A DNA stretch of 64,000 nucleotides from Bacteroidota bacterium. GTDB taxonomy: Bacteria; Bacteroidota; Bacteroidia; Chitinophagales; Chitinophagaceae. The stretch is taken from the NCBI GenBank assembly GCA_013286425.1, contig JABDFS010000001.1, forward strand, positions 1-64,000, written 5' to 3'. The translations under genes and the position numbers were made by a program. Positions 29,439 through 39,536 of this stretch are shown in pieces (position 1 is the stretch's first letter; each line of letters starts with the position of its first letter). Under the pieces are notes generated by a model, which saw only the letters and a list, made by a program, of their open reading frames with translations, made no database searches and was not told the origin of the DNA.

Positions 29439-31133
29439 ATGGCTGAAAAAATTTTAATGCCGCGTTTGAGTGATACCATGACTGAAGGTGTTATTGCCGC
29501 ATGGCACAAGAATGTTGGCGACCCTGTAAAGAAAGGCGATCTGCTTGCTGAAATTGAAACGGATAAAGCAACAATGGAATTAGAAAGTTATAAAGATGGC
29601 GTACTGCTGCATCGTGGCGCTGAACAGGGCAGCAAGTTACAGGTGAACGACCTGCTGGCAATTGTGGGTGATAAGGGTGAAGATGTAAGCGGATTGGTAG
29701 GCGGAAATGGAAAACAAGTTGCAAGTTCCAAGGTGCAAGATTCAAGTATCAAGGCCCAGGATGCAAGTGCTAAAAAACCTGCGCCTGAAAAACAACCTGA
29801 AACAGTTAATCAGCAACCGGCAACTGAAAGTGTTGATATTTCAAAAATGGAAGAAGTGGTTTTAATGCCGCGCTTGAGCGATACAATGACAGAAGGTGTT
29901 ATTGCATCATGGCAAAAGAATGTGGGTGATGACGTGAAGAAGGGTGACATTCTTGCCGAGATAGAAACGGATAAAGCAACCATGGAACTGGAAAGTTATA
30001 AAGACGGAAAGCTTTTATTCCAGGGCGCAAAAGCAGGTGAGAAAATTGCTGTGAATGACCTGCTTGCAATAATTGGTAAAGAAGGGATTGATATAAATAA
30101 AATTGTTGCGGCAGCAAAAGGTGGCGCAACTGCACCTGCAGCTTCAACAGAAAATAAAGAACAAGCTACAGGCATACAGGAAACAGGTAAGCAAGAGACT
30201 GCACCTGAACAACAGGTAGTGAATGAAGGAAGAATATTTGCATCTCCGCTGGCTAAAAAATTAGCAGAAGAAAAAGGCATCGACCTTAAATATGTAAAAG
30301 GCAGTGGCGATAACGGAAGAATAACAAAGAGCGATATTGATAGCTATAAACAGTCAACAGTCGACAGTCAACAGTCAATAGAAGAACAGAAACCAGTAAC
30401 TGAAACGAAAGCTCCGGCACCTGTTGCTTACTCCCCTTCAGGGGTTGGGGGCGAAGAGTTTGAAGAAGTTCCTGTATCGCAGATGCGCAAGACAATTGCA
30501 AGGAGATTGTCTGAAAGCATGTTCACAGCTCCGCATTTTTATCTTACTATGAGCATTGATATGGATGCATGTGTTGCAGCACGCAAACGTATTAATGATC
30601 TAAGCCCGGTTAAGATCAGTTTTAATGATATGGTGTTGAAAGCTGTTGCAGTGGCATTGAAGCAGCATCCTAAAGTTAACAGCAGTTGGCTGGGTGATAA
30701 GATCCGCATCAACAAACATGTAAGTATTGGTGTTGCTGTTGCTGTTGAGGAAGGCTTATTGGTTCCTGTTGTACGCTTTGCTGATACAAAACAATTAAGC
30801 CAGATCGCAACTGAAGTAAAAGCATTGGCTGATAAAGCAAAGAATAAAAAATTGCAGCCTTCAGAATGGGAGGGAAGCACATTCACTATTTCTAATCTCG
30901 GTATGTTTGGAATAGATGAGTTTACTGCGATCATTAATCCGCCGGATGCATGCATTCTTGCCGTTGGCGGTATTGCACAGGTTCCTGTTGTAAAGAATGG
31001 TACAATTGTTCCGGGCAATGTGATGAAAGTAACATTGAGTTGTGACCATCGTGTTGTTGATGGCGCAACAGGTTCTGCTTTCCTGCAAACGCTGAAAAGC
31101 CTGCTGGAAGAGCCTTTGAGAATGTTGGTATAA
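29439..31133 (+). CDS. pdhC: Pyruvate dehydrogenase complex dihydrolipoamide acetyltransferase (E2), two lipoyl domains
   Basis: Two copies of LMPRLSDTMTEGVIA.W.KNVGD.VKKGD.LAEIETDKATMELESY; E3-binding domain; catalytic LSCDHRVVDGATGS. Confidence 0.93.
   Translation: MAEKILMPRLSDTMTEGVIAAWHKNVGDPVKKGDLLAEIETDKATMELESYKDGVLLHRGAEQGSKLQVNDLLAIVGDKGEDVSGLVGGNGKQVASSKVQDSSIKAQDASAKKPAPEKQPETVNQQPATESVDISKMEEVVLMPRLSDTMTEGVIASWQKNVGDDVKKGDILAEIETDKATMELESYKDGKLLFQGAKAGEKIAVNDLLAIIGKEGIDINKIVAAAKGGATAPAASTENKEQATGIQETGKQETAPEQQVVNEGRIFASPLAKKLAEEKGIDLKYVKGSGDNGRITKSDIDSYKQSTVDSQQSIEEQKPVTETKAPAPVAYSPSGVGGEEFEEVPVSQMRKTIARRLSESMFTAPHFYLTMSIDMDACVAARKRINDLSPVKISFNDMVLKAVAVALKQHPKVNSSWLGDKIRINKHVSIGVAVAVEEGLLVPVVRFADTKQLSQIATEVKALADKAKNKKLQPSEWEGSTFTISNLGMFGIDEFTAIINPPDACILAVGGIAQVPVVKNGTIVPGNVMKVTLSCDHRVVDGATGSAFLQTLKSLLEEPLRMLV
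29718..29773 (+). repeat. Degenerate heptanucleotide array (GNNNCAA)x8 in pdhC linker
   Basis: GTTGCAA GTTCCAA GGTGCAA GATTCAA GTATCAA GGCCCAG GATGCAA GTGCTAA. Confidence 0.8.
30351..30378 (+). repeat. Heptanucleotide array (CAGTCAA)x4 in pdhC linker
   Basis: CAGTCAA CAGTCGA CAGTCAA CAGTCAA. Confidence 0.92.
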
Positions 31134-31161
31134 TATCAATACAATAGTGATTATAAAATTA

Positions 31162-31185
31162 AAGCCCCGCAATGCGGGGCTTTTT
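31162..31185 (+). terminator. Rho-independent terminator after pdhC
   Basis: AAGCCCCGC-AAT-GCGGGGCTTTTT. Confidence 0.9.
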
Positions 31186-31207
31186 ATGTGATGTTTACTA
31201 TAAGAGT

Positions 31208-32689
31208 CTATTTGCTTATTACTATTTTTTGTACTTCACCGGTGCGGTTGTCTTTCACATAATATATACCTGCAGGCAACTTACTTATATTTATAGTGCG
31301 TGTGTTTTTTATTTGTTGAGTAAACACAACTATGCCTTGCTGGTTGATCAAAGAAATATTTGTTTCGGTATTGGTATTTATATGCAGAACATCTTTAACT
31401 GGATTAGGGTAAACGATAAAACTTTTTGTTTTGGCAACTGCATCAGACATTGTAATATTTTTTATTAATGATGGTTTTGCAGTTGTATCAGCCAGGACAA
31501 CTGGCCAATAGTCGAAGCCACCTAACGTTTTTTTCGTTTTGTCGCCTGCGATACCGCTGCTGGAGATACCTCCCAGTAAGTAAATGTTGGGCCTTAGCTC
31601 TTTCAGATCTTTTAAATAACTGGAGCTGCCATCCACTATTTTTGACCATTGTGGAGAGCCTGCACTATTTAATTTAAGCGTGTAATACTGGTATCCTCCA
31701 CCATGATTGGTTGTACTTCCAACCAGGTAACCTCCATCGCTTGTTTGCAATATTGAAATATCAAAACTGGCCGAGAATTTAGTTTCATCAGCTATAGTAG
31801 TCCATAAAAGATTACCTGCCTTATCTAATTTGTGAACAATCAGCTTAAAGCGAAGGCGCCTGCCATCTCCGTTTGTAACAGACTCTGAGTAGTTTACATA
31901 TACACCGCACATTATAAAACCGCTGTCTTTTGTGCATTGTGTTTTAAAGCGACATTCTACAATAGTATCATAATCACGCCTCCACAAAATGTTTCCTAAA
32001 GAATCTGTCTTTTGAATTTCTCCGAAGGGAGATGTTACTATATACCCTTTATCTAATGTTTCCGATGTATAAGCGGCACCATCATTTGATACAGCATTAT
32101 TTATCCATTGTATATTTCCATATTGATCTGTTTTTATTAAGCCAGAATTTGTTGTTAATATACAACCGCCATCATCCGTTGTATCCATGTCATAAGCACG
32201 GTCACTTTGAGAAAGTGCGCTACCCACAGTTTTTTGCCATGCAATACTTCCGTCAGCATTCAATTTCACTAACCAGATTCCTGTTGTTTTTGTTATATCC
32301 ACCGTTTTGTTGCCGGATATGCCGGAATAAGAATTGCCTGCAAGTATATAGCCGCCATCCCTGGTAGACCGTGCGGCAATCAATGTATCATCTTTATCTC
32401 CTCCAATTGTTTCATCCCATTGTATTGTTGCCTTGCCTGTTATTTTATCTTCTGCAAATTTTATTACCCAATAATCATTTGCGCCCCAACTGTTTTGTGT
32501 TTTATACTTTGAGTGATCGGAGAATGAAGTGCCGGCTAAAAGAAATCCATTATCGGACAAACAAATATCAGATAACAATTCATTGTAGGCGCCTCCAACA
32601 TCTGCCTGGGCTTTTATTTGTGTTTGAGCAAAGCTGCTTAAGGACATAAGAACTGAGAAGGCTGTTAAAGCGAATAGTTTACATTTCAT
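31208..32689 (-). CDS. Secreted protein with T9SS type A sorting domain
   Basis: Signal peptide; repeated DGGYILAGNSYS/DGGYLVGSTT/DSGFIMCG motifs; C-terminal FIVYPNPVKDVLHINTN...IVISK. Confidence 0.87.
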   Translation of the reverse strand: MKCKLFALTAFSVLMSLSSFAQTQIKAQADVGGAYNELLSDICLSDNGFLLAGTSFSDHSKYKTQNSWGANDYWVIKFAEDKITGKATIQWDETIGGDKDDTLIAARSTRDGGYILAGNSYSGISGNKTVDITKTTGIWLVKLNADGSIAWQKTVGSALSQSDRAYDMDTTDDGGCILTTNSGLIKTDQYGNIQWINNAVSNDGAAYTSETLDKGYIVTSPFGEIQKTDSLGNILWRRDYDTIVECRFKTQCTKDSGFIMCGVYVNYSESVTNGDGRRLRFKLIVHKLDKAGNLLWTTIADETKFSASFDISILQTSDGGYLVGSTTNHGGGYQYYTLKLNSAGSPQWSKIVDGSSSYLKDLKELRPNIYLLGGISSSGIAGDKTKKTLGGFDYWPVVLADTTAKPSLIKNITMSDAVAKTKSFIVYPNPVKDVLHINTNTETNISLINQQGIVVFTQQIKNTRTINISKLPAGIYYVKDNRTGEVQKIVISK

Positions 32690-32839
32690 AATGGTGTTTT
32701 TAATTTATGCAATAGGTTAGATAAAGTTTAGCGCATGTATATTATCTGCGTTAATTAAATAATAGTAAACGGGAATCAACGAACAATGAAATTAAACATT
32801 ATTCTAAAGCCTAAATGATTTTAAACAAGAGCAAATTTT

Positions 32840-32878
32840 AAAAGCGAAAAGCCCGCATTTGCGGGGCTTTTCGCTTTG
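32840..32878 (-). terminator. Hairpin terminator downstream of tricorn-like protease
   Basis: AAAGCGAAAAGCCCGC-ATTT-GCGGGGCTTTTCGCTTT. Confidence 0.85.
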
Positions 32879-32890
32879 TATGAATAATAT

Positions 32891-35800
32891 TTATTTGTAT
32901 TCAAACGATTTATCCGGATGTGGCGGCGCCTGTGGTACGTCAACAGGATTATCTTTTATCTGTTTCTTTAAATAATCAACTGCATATTCAAGCTGTGCAT
33001 CTTTACCATTAAATGTTGCAAAAGGTAAATTGTCAACCGTAATATCAGGCTCAACACCGTGGCCTTCTATTAACCATTTACCTTCTGGTCCGTATACTCC
33101 CAATTCAGCAGCGCTGGCAATACCATTATCCACTAAACGGTTATCCGAGCTTAACCAGATCTCTCCGCCCCATGTACGCATACCGATCACTTTTCCAAAA
33201 CCTAATCTTCTGAATCCTTCTGTGATTGCTTCACCGTCAGATGAAGTTTCCTGGTCGCACAAAATAACCATGTGGCCGCGAAATGCATACGGCATATTCC
33301 ATGTTGGCCCGCCGCTTCTGCTTTGCCAGTACATCCATGCTTTACGCATTAATTTTTCCAGCACCCAGCTATCAATATTACCACCAAAATTGTCACGCAC
33401 ATCCAATATCAAGCCTTTGCGGTTAAACACAGGATAAAATTGTTTTACAAAATCATCCATATCGCTTCCGGTCATTGCTTTTAAATGTATATAGCCAATA
33501 TCGTTGTTGCTCATGCTGTCAACTTTTTCACGATTCGTCAGTTCCCATTCTTCATATCTCAGCGTAAATGCATCTCTCGCTGAACAAGGTTTTACAACCT
33601 GGTCATACGCTTTACCTGCTTTGTCGATCAAACTTAATTTTACAGGTTGCTGCACTTTATTCGCCAGCAACATATCCATATCCGGTTCATTTTTTACAGG
33701 CATATTGTTGACAGAAGTAATAATGTCGCCTTCTTTAATTTGTAATTCAGGTCTATTCAATGGAGAAGAAAAATCAGGGTAATCAGGATCGCTTTTATAA
33801 ATATGATCAATGCGCAAGCCTTTTGATGTTGCAGTAAGGTTTGCGCCTAAAAATCCTGTCTGAATATTATCATCGGCCCTGCGTTGATCGCCGCCATACA
33901 CAAATGTGTGCAATGCAGAAAGCTCACCAACCATTTGCGCCAGCAGGTCGTCTAATTCATACCTGTCAGTCAGTCTTGAAACCAATGGCAGGTATTGATC
34001 ATGTACAGCCTGCCAGTTTACTTTATGCAGGTCGCGGTCATAAAAATAATCACGCATCATACGCCATGCATCGTTGAACATTTGATTCCAGTCCTGCTGC
34101 GGATCAACAACAAAGCTCCAGTTGTTTAATTGCAGCTTGCTTTTATCTGCATCAATCTTTGCGCCATCTGCATCTGCAATAGCCATTGATTTATTTGTGA
34201 AGAATACCAACAATTTTTTCCTGTTAGCTGATGGTGTAAAGTCTGATACACCTTCTGCAACTAATGTTGGATCATATTTTTTGCTTTCCGTAATTTTTAA
34301 TGCATACAATTTATTACCGCTGTTATCATTCTGATCTGAAGATGCGTTTTCCCAATATAAATAGCCATTCATGGCAACTGCATTAAAAATGTTCCCGCTT
34401 TTTACAGGCACCTGGTAAAGCAATGTTTTTATGTATTCCCAGTTAATATTTTTTGCCTTTGCATTTTTATTTTTTTGTTTATCGTTAATTGAAGGATTGA
34501 AAGTTGAATCCGCAAGCCATGAATCTGTTTGAAGAAAAGGAAATCTTGCAGCGCTATCCAATGGCATTGCATAAATATTTTCGGTATTGGTGTAATACGG
34601 TTCCGGTTGAAGCGACCCCCATGGTGAACGCGTTTGCGTTACAATATTTCTTTCAGAAACAAAGAACAACCAATTGCTGTCAACAGACCATGAAGGATTA
34701 TAGCTGTTCATCCGCTCCGTTGTTAAAGGCAACAGCTTCATATCATGCGTATCCACTATGCATATCTGCGAATTAAGGTTTGCAATATTTTGTGTGAAAG
34801 AAAGGTACCTTCCATTGGGTGACCATACCAATTCATTAATTCCCCGGTAAGCGCTGTCATACCGAAACTTTACTGCACCTGTTGCGATATCAGCAATATG
34901 CAGCACTTCATTTTTATCATCATAAGCAATATATTTTCCGTCAGGTGAAACACTGAAAGAGCTAATAATCGTTTTTGTATTTTTAGTGATTTGTGTTGCG
35001 CTGTCACTTCCATCTGCATTCATCCTCCATATTTCATATTCACCGGAAGCATCAGATAAAGCTGCCAGTGTTTTTTCATTTATAAAGTGAACTTCTTTAA
35101 AACGAATACCGCTTTTCCTGCTCACTTCCTGCCAGCGATCGCTTTTAGCGGGCGATACAAAAACTCTTCCGCGACTAACAATAGCTGCATAATTTCCGCC
35201 AGGTGAAATATCTGCCTGCGATATAGTTTCAACAGGGCTTTTTATCCATTTGGGTTTGCGCTGATCAAAGTCTGACACAAGATTGATGTCTAACAATTTT
35301 TCCTGGCTAGTACTGATGTCATATAAATAAATATCAGCGCCTTTCTGATAAACAATTCTTGAACCATTAATTGATGGCGATTGAATATCCCAGCGTTTTG
35401 CAAATGTTTGTTGCTTCATATCTTTTCCATCTTTATTCATGCTCCAGATATTCATTGTGCCATCACGATCTGATAAAAAATATACACGGTCATTGTACAA
35501 CATCGGGCTGGTGCTTGTTCCATCAAAATCTGCAGTAAGATTTGTTGCTTCATGTGAGCCGTCAAACTTCCATACCTGTTCTATAAAACCACCTTTGTAT
35601 CTTTTTGTTTTGCTGCCCTGGTTTTGAAATCGCGTAAAGAATAAAGTATTGTTATCGTCGTAACAGCCATACGATGCCTGCCACAACGGAATTTTTTGTT
35701 TGGTAAGCGTTGCCGGATCAAGCTTAATAATCTGTGCTGATGGTATTGAACTGTAAGCATTGGTGCGGTATAAGAGTTTGCTATCTTTTGTCCAGCTATA

Positions 35801-36136
35801 TGCCTGTACTAAATTGCCTGAATAATCATAAGTAATACGTTTGGGAACGCTGCCATTTATATCCATTATATACAATTCAGAAGCGCCTTCATACTGACCT
35901 GTAAAAACAACCTGCTTTCCATCCGGCGATATACAGGGATATGTTTCCAAACCTTTATCAGTTGTTAAACGCGTAGTGAAGCCGTTGCTTATATCATATT
36001 TCCATAAGTCGCCTTCTGCAGTAAAAATTACCGTGTTTCCATTAATGGCGGGCGTGCGGTAATAACCTTTTTGCTGACTGTAAACCAATACAGAAAAAAG
36101 CAATGAGATGATCGTTAGAGAAATGGCGGGACGCAT
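32891..36136 (-). CDS. Tricorn-like protease with WD40-like beta-propeller, PDZ and S41 domains
   Basis: Signal peptide, SPDGKQVVFTGQYEGASELYIMDINGS propeller repeats, PDZ-like region, S41 region QETSSDGEAITEGFRRLGFGKVIGMRTWGGEI. Confidence 0.92.
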   Translation of the reverse strand: MRPAISLTIISLLFSVLVYSQQKGYYRTPAINGNTVIFTAEGDLWKYDISNGFTTRLTTDKGLETYPCISPDGKQVVFTGQYEGASELYIMDINGSVPKRITYDYSGNLVQAYSWTKDSKLLYRTNAYSSIPSAQIIKLDPATLTKQKIPLWQASYGCYDDNNTLFFTRFQNQGSKTKRYKGGFIEQVWKFDGSHEATNLTADFDGTSTSPMLYNDRVYFLSDRDGTMNIWSMNKDGKDMKQQTFAKRWDIQSPSINGSRIVYQKGADIYLYDISTSQEKLLDINLVSDFDQRKPKWIKSPVETISQADISPGGNYAAIVSRGRVFVSPAKSDRWQEVSRKSGIRFKEVHFINEKTLAALSDASGEYEIWRMNADGSDSATQITKNTKTIISSFSVSPDGKYIAYDDKNEVLHIADIATGAVKFRYDSAYRGINELVWSPNGRYLSFTQNIANLNSQICIVDTHDMKLLPLTTERMNSYNPSWSVDSNWLFFVSERNIVTQTRSPWGSLQPEPYYTNTENIYAMPLDSAARFPFLQTDSWLADSTFNPSINDKQKNKNAKAKNINWEYIKTLLYQVPVKSGNIFNAVAMNGYLYWENASSDQNDNSGNKLYALKITESKKYDPTLVAEGVSDFTPSANRKKLLVFFTNKSMAIADADGAKIDADKSKLQLNNWSFVVDPQQDWNQMFNDAWRMMRDYFYDRDLHKVNWQAVHDQYLPLVSRLTDRYELDDLLAQMVGELSALHTFVYGGDQRRADDNIQTGFLGANLTATSKGLRIDHIYKSDPDYPDFSSPLNRPELQIKEGDIITSVNNMPVKNEPDMDMLLANKVQQPVKLSLIDKAGKAYDQVVKPCSARDAFTLRYEEWELTNREKVDSMSNNDIGYIHLKAMTGSDMDDFVKQFYPVFNRKGLILDVRDNFGGNIDSWVLEKLMRKAWMYWQSRSGGPTWNMPYAFRGHMVILCDQETSSDGEAITEGFRRLGFGKVIGMRTWGGEIWLSSDNRLVDNGIASAAELGVYGPEGKWLIEGHGVEPDITVDNLPFATFNGKDAQLEYAVDYLKKQIKDNPVDVPQAPPHPDKSFEYK

Positions 36137-36396
36137 AAGCTGTTTTTGATTTTAGTAAAAATATCAATAATAAATAATGAGTTGGCAGGAAAATTTTTAG
36201 ATTGTTTTTTGGTTATCTACTAATGAACTCCGATGAAGCACGGTTGCGTCGCATCACTTGTACTGCATGTCATTGATCAACTACTGCTCACTGTTCATAA
36301 CACTTTTTTAGCGGTTAGTTTTAACAAGTTTTAAATATAAATAGACAAAGATTTAGTTGTAATTTTGTAAGGTAAACTTATAAGTTTAGTGAATAA

Positions 36397-36840
36397 ATGG
36401 CAAAGCAATCTGACATAGAATTAATTTCTGAAATACGTACAACAATTACAAGATTGGTAAAAAAATTACGTAAGCATACTGTTACGGGCATGGCACTTTC
36501 TTTAACAGAAAGATCTGTATTGGGCCTTTTAAATGAAGAAAAAGAAATGTTGCCAAATGAATTAGCCACAAGAGAAAAGATCACCAACCAATCCATGTCG
36601 CAGATATTAAACCATCTTGACGAATTAGGTTACATCTTAAGGCGTATTTCAAAAGAAGACAAGCGTAAATCGCTGATAACATTATCCGCGAAAGGCACTG
36701 CTGCCATTAACCAGTTGCGCAACGAAAAAGATACCTGGTTATATGAAGCCGTAATAAACTCCTGTACTGCAGAAGAAATTTCCATATTAAAAAAGGCGTT
36801 AGCGCCATTAAAAAAATTAGTTGATTTTGAAGACGACTGA
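36397..36840 (+). CDS. MarR-family transcriptional regulator
   Basis: LPNELATREKITNQSMSQILNHLDELGYILRRISKEDKRKSLITLSAKG. Confidence 0.9.
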   Translation: MAKQSDIELISEIRTTITRLVKKLRKHTVTGMALSLTERSVLGLLNEEKEMLPNELATREKITNQSMSQILNHLDELGYILRRISKEDKRKSLITLSAKGTAAINQLRNEKDTWLYEAVINSCTAEEISILKKALAPLKKLVDFEDD

Positions 36841-38116
36841 AGAAAAAAAGAAGAGTAAGATCACTACGTTCACCGCGTTTAAAAGTAGGAATTACAGGTT
36901 ATATTTTGTTGGGCAATCCTTATCACTCATCGGCACATGGATGCAGAAGACCGCAGTAAGCTGGGTTGTTTATTCCCTCACACATTCAAAGTTCATGCTT
37001 GGCCTTTCTTTATTTGCCAGCATGTTTCCGGCGTTCGTGTTTTCGTTTGTAGGCGGTGCAACAGCAGACCGCTATAACCGTTACAGGTTGTTATTGATAA
37101 CACAGATCGCATCTATGGTACAGGCTGTGTTGCTTACGTTACTGGTTCTTTCCAATCATTATAATGTATGGGCAATTCTTTCGCTGAGTTTTATATTGGG
37201 AATTATAAATGCGTTTGATGTTCCTGCAAGGCAATCACTCGTAAATGAATTAATAGAAGACAAAAAATATTTGAATAATGCCATTGCATTGAATTCATCC
37301 ATGGTGAATTTATCAAGGTTGATCGGCCCTGCTATCGCCGGGTTTATTCTTGAAAAATTTGGTGATGTATTTTGTTTTGGATTAAATGCAATAAGCTTTA
37401 TCGCAGTTATTACTTCTGTGTTATTAATAAAACTTCCACCACAAAAAGTGCAGCATCATACAAAAAATATTCTGCAGGATGTAAAAGACGGATGGAACTA
37501 TCTGAAAGAAGTAAAAGAGTTGAAGTTTATTATTTCAATGCTGGGTTTAATTGCATTGTTTGTGTTGCCTTATACAACAATGATCGCTGTATATGCAAAA
37601 GATATTTTTAAAGGTACCGCATCAACGTTTGGTATCATTGACAGCATGATCGGCCTGGGTGCTTTTGGCGGCGCACTATTTCTTGCTTCATTAAAACCCG
37701 GTAGTAATCTTAGAAAAATACTTGCAATAAATACGTTATTGTTTGGAACAGGATTAGTGCTATTCTCACACATGCATTCTTATCCGCTCGCACTTGCATG
37801 CGCAATGCTTACAGGCTTCGGAATGATGTCACAGGTAACCATTACAAATACATTAGTGCAAACAACAGTTGACCCGAATATGCGCGGAAGAATGATAAGT
37901 TTTTATGCAATGGCTTTCTTTGGAATGCAACCTTTAGGTGGCTTAATTGTTGGTTCTGTTTCGCAGCTAATTGGTGTACCTAATACCGTTTTGGCAGAAG
38001 GATGTATTGCATTGCTGATCGGCTTGTTACACCTGAGATTTTTGAAACGCAATAAAGTAAAGACGATTCAAATGAATATGCAAACTGATGCAAGTCGCGT
38101 TGAAGTTGCTTCTTAA
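36821..38116 (+). CDS. MFS transporter (MFS_3/EntS-like)
   Basis: FVGQSLSLIGTWMQKTAVSWVVYSLTHS, GGATADRYNRYRLLL; overlaps the marR gene. Confidence 0.9.
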   Translation: MILKTTEEKKKSKITTFTAFKSRNYRLYFVGQSLSLIGTWMQKTAVSWVVYSLTHSKFMLGLSLFASMFPAFVFSFVGGATADRYNRYRLLLITQIASMVQAVLLTLLVLSNHYNVWAILSLSFILGIINAFDVPARQSLVNELIEDKKYLNNAIALNSSMVNLSRLIGPAIAGFILEKFGDVFCFGLNAISFIAVITSVLLIKLPPQKVQHHTKNILQDVKDGWNYLKEVKELKFIISMLGLIALFVLPYTTMIAVYAKDIFKGTASTFGIIDSMIGLGAFGGALFLASLKPGSNLRKILAINTLLFGTGLVLFSHMHSYPLALACAMLTGFGMMSQVTITNTLVQTTVDPNMRGRMISFYAMAFFGMQPLGGLIVGSVSQLIGVPNTVLAEGCIALLIGLLHLRFLKRNKVKTIQMNMQTDASRVEVAS

Positions 38117-38153
38117 TTAAGTTTGAATTTGTGTCAGGATGTGAATACTTTAA

Positions 38154-38196
38154 GCCACGAATGCACTAATGATAAAACTATTCGTGCATTCGTGGC
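38154..38196. repeat. Intergenic palindrome GCCACGAATGCAC...GTGCATTCGTGGC
   Basis: Perfect 13-bp arms, 17-nt loop, with further partial outer complementarity. Confidence 0.85.
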
Positions 38197-38324
38197 AAAT
38201 TAAGTATTGTGATGAAAGCAAGAACAGCAAAGCAAAAGCTGCTAAATACAGTAATGAATCTTACACTAAACAATCGGGCTAATCATTTAATCCCATAAAT
38301 CGTGGTTCAGACAATTATTGCTAT

Positions 38325-39392
38325 TTACTTTTTCTGCATTGCCTGTTTAAAGAATTCCCCGGTAGGTGTAAGGTCATAATTCCATGATTGCAGCATTTGC
38401 GGCCACCACTCAGGATCGTACACCCAGGCCAGCCAGCTGATGCCATTGTTTTCGAGATAAGTTGTTATGCGCGATCCATAATTATCAGCGCCATCCGCAG
38501 GCCCGCCTTTCTGTGTGATAAAGCCAATCTCCGTTGCAATGATGGGATAACGTTGTGCAGCGAAACCAAAATCTTCTTCCCATTTAGGCTCCCATGGCTG
38601 AGAGCGTTTATTGGGATAAGGATGCGTAACATACGCAACGTTTGGTGCATTGACAGGCTCTTCGCGCAAAGGCGTAAGATCATAAGCCCAATCGAAACCC
38701 GCAACCAATGGAATGGTTTCCTTATCATAAGAACGTATAAGATGTATAATGTTTTCATTTATCTTTTTCCAGTCGCTCCAGCTTATTGAACCTAATTGGC
38801 CGTTGTATGTTGTAGGCTCGTTGAAGAGTTCATAAAAAGCAACGGTGTTATTGCCTGTAAAATGCTTGGAAATAGTACGCCAGAACTCATACGTTTCCTG
38901 CTTGCTTGTATTATACATCGGGTCCTGGAACAATTCCATTTCAAGATTGCCGATAGAATGCCAGTCAATGTCTACATACATATTAAGATCAGCGCACCAG
39001 CTTACAGCAGAATCAAGCAAAACAAGGTAAGCAGCTGGTGTTCTTTCACGCCATGCAACCGGATGTACAGGAATACGTACCAACATTGTGCCCATACTTT
39101 TTACTGATTGAAACAATTGTTTGTTCCAATGGCCTTCATGTTCAATTTTATCAGGGTCGGCAATAGATAAGCCGCGAAATAAAACAGTATCGCCTTTGTC
39201 ATTAATAAACTTATTTCCTTTCACAGAAATCAAGGGAAGCAGTTTTGCTTTTGAATCTCTTTTTTGCATGGAAGGATAATCGTCTTTCCACCATGCGTGA
39301 TAGTTGTTTGCAGAGGTTGTTTGTGCAGATAAACTATTAATCAAAAAAAGCTGAATGATGATGATTGAATAAGCAATGCGTTGTAGTTGCAT
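38325..39392 (-). CDS. Glycoside hydrolase family 5 (cellulase-like)
   Basis: FRGLSIADPDKIEHEGHWNKQLFQSVKSMGTMLVRIPVHP, FYELFNEPTTYNG, YPIIATEIGF. Start MQLQRIAYS (39392) preferred over 39470. Confidence 0.88.
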   Translation of the reverse strand: MQLQRIAYSIIIIQLFLINSLSAQTTSANNYHAWWKDDYPSMQKRDSKAKLLPLISVKGNKFINDKGDTVLFRGLSIADPDKIEHEGHWNKQLFQSVKSMGTMLVRIPVHPVAWRERTPAAYLVLLDSAVSWCADLNMYVDIDWHSIGNLEMELFQDPMYNTSKQETYEFWRTISKHFTGNNTVAFYELFNEPTTYNGQLGSISWSDWKKINENIIHLIRSYDKETIPLVAGFDWAYDLTPLREEPVNAPNVAYVTHPYPNKRSQPWEPKWEEDFGFAAQRYPIIATEIGFITQKGGPADGADNYGSRITTYLENNGISWLAWVYDPEWWPQMLQSWNYDLTPTGEFFKQAMQKK

Positions 39393-39536
39393 AGATAAAT
39401 TGTGAGGAGTAAAAATATTGAAATCTATACAACTGTGTAATGCTTTAATAACTATAAGGCAAACATTCAAAGCTAATTTATTACTGACCCTGGCTATGTA
39501 ATGTTTTTACTCTAATCATCTCAATAACAACAAGCT

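Noticed and set aside
29439-30080. Tandem lipoyl domain duplication as novelty
   Set aside because: Multiple lipoyl domains are common in PDH E2 proteins.
30539-31018. 159-aa ORF antisense to pdhC catalytic domain
   Set aside because: Shadow ORF opposite a well-supported enzyme; no recognisable family or start context.
33030-33437. 135-aa plus-strand ORF inside tricorn-like gene
   Set aside because: Antisense shadow of the S41 domain; Pro/Ser-rich sequence typical of reverse-complement translation.
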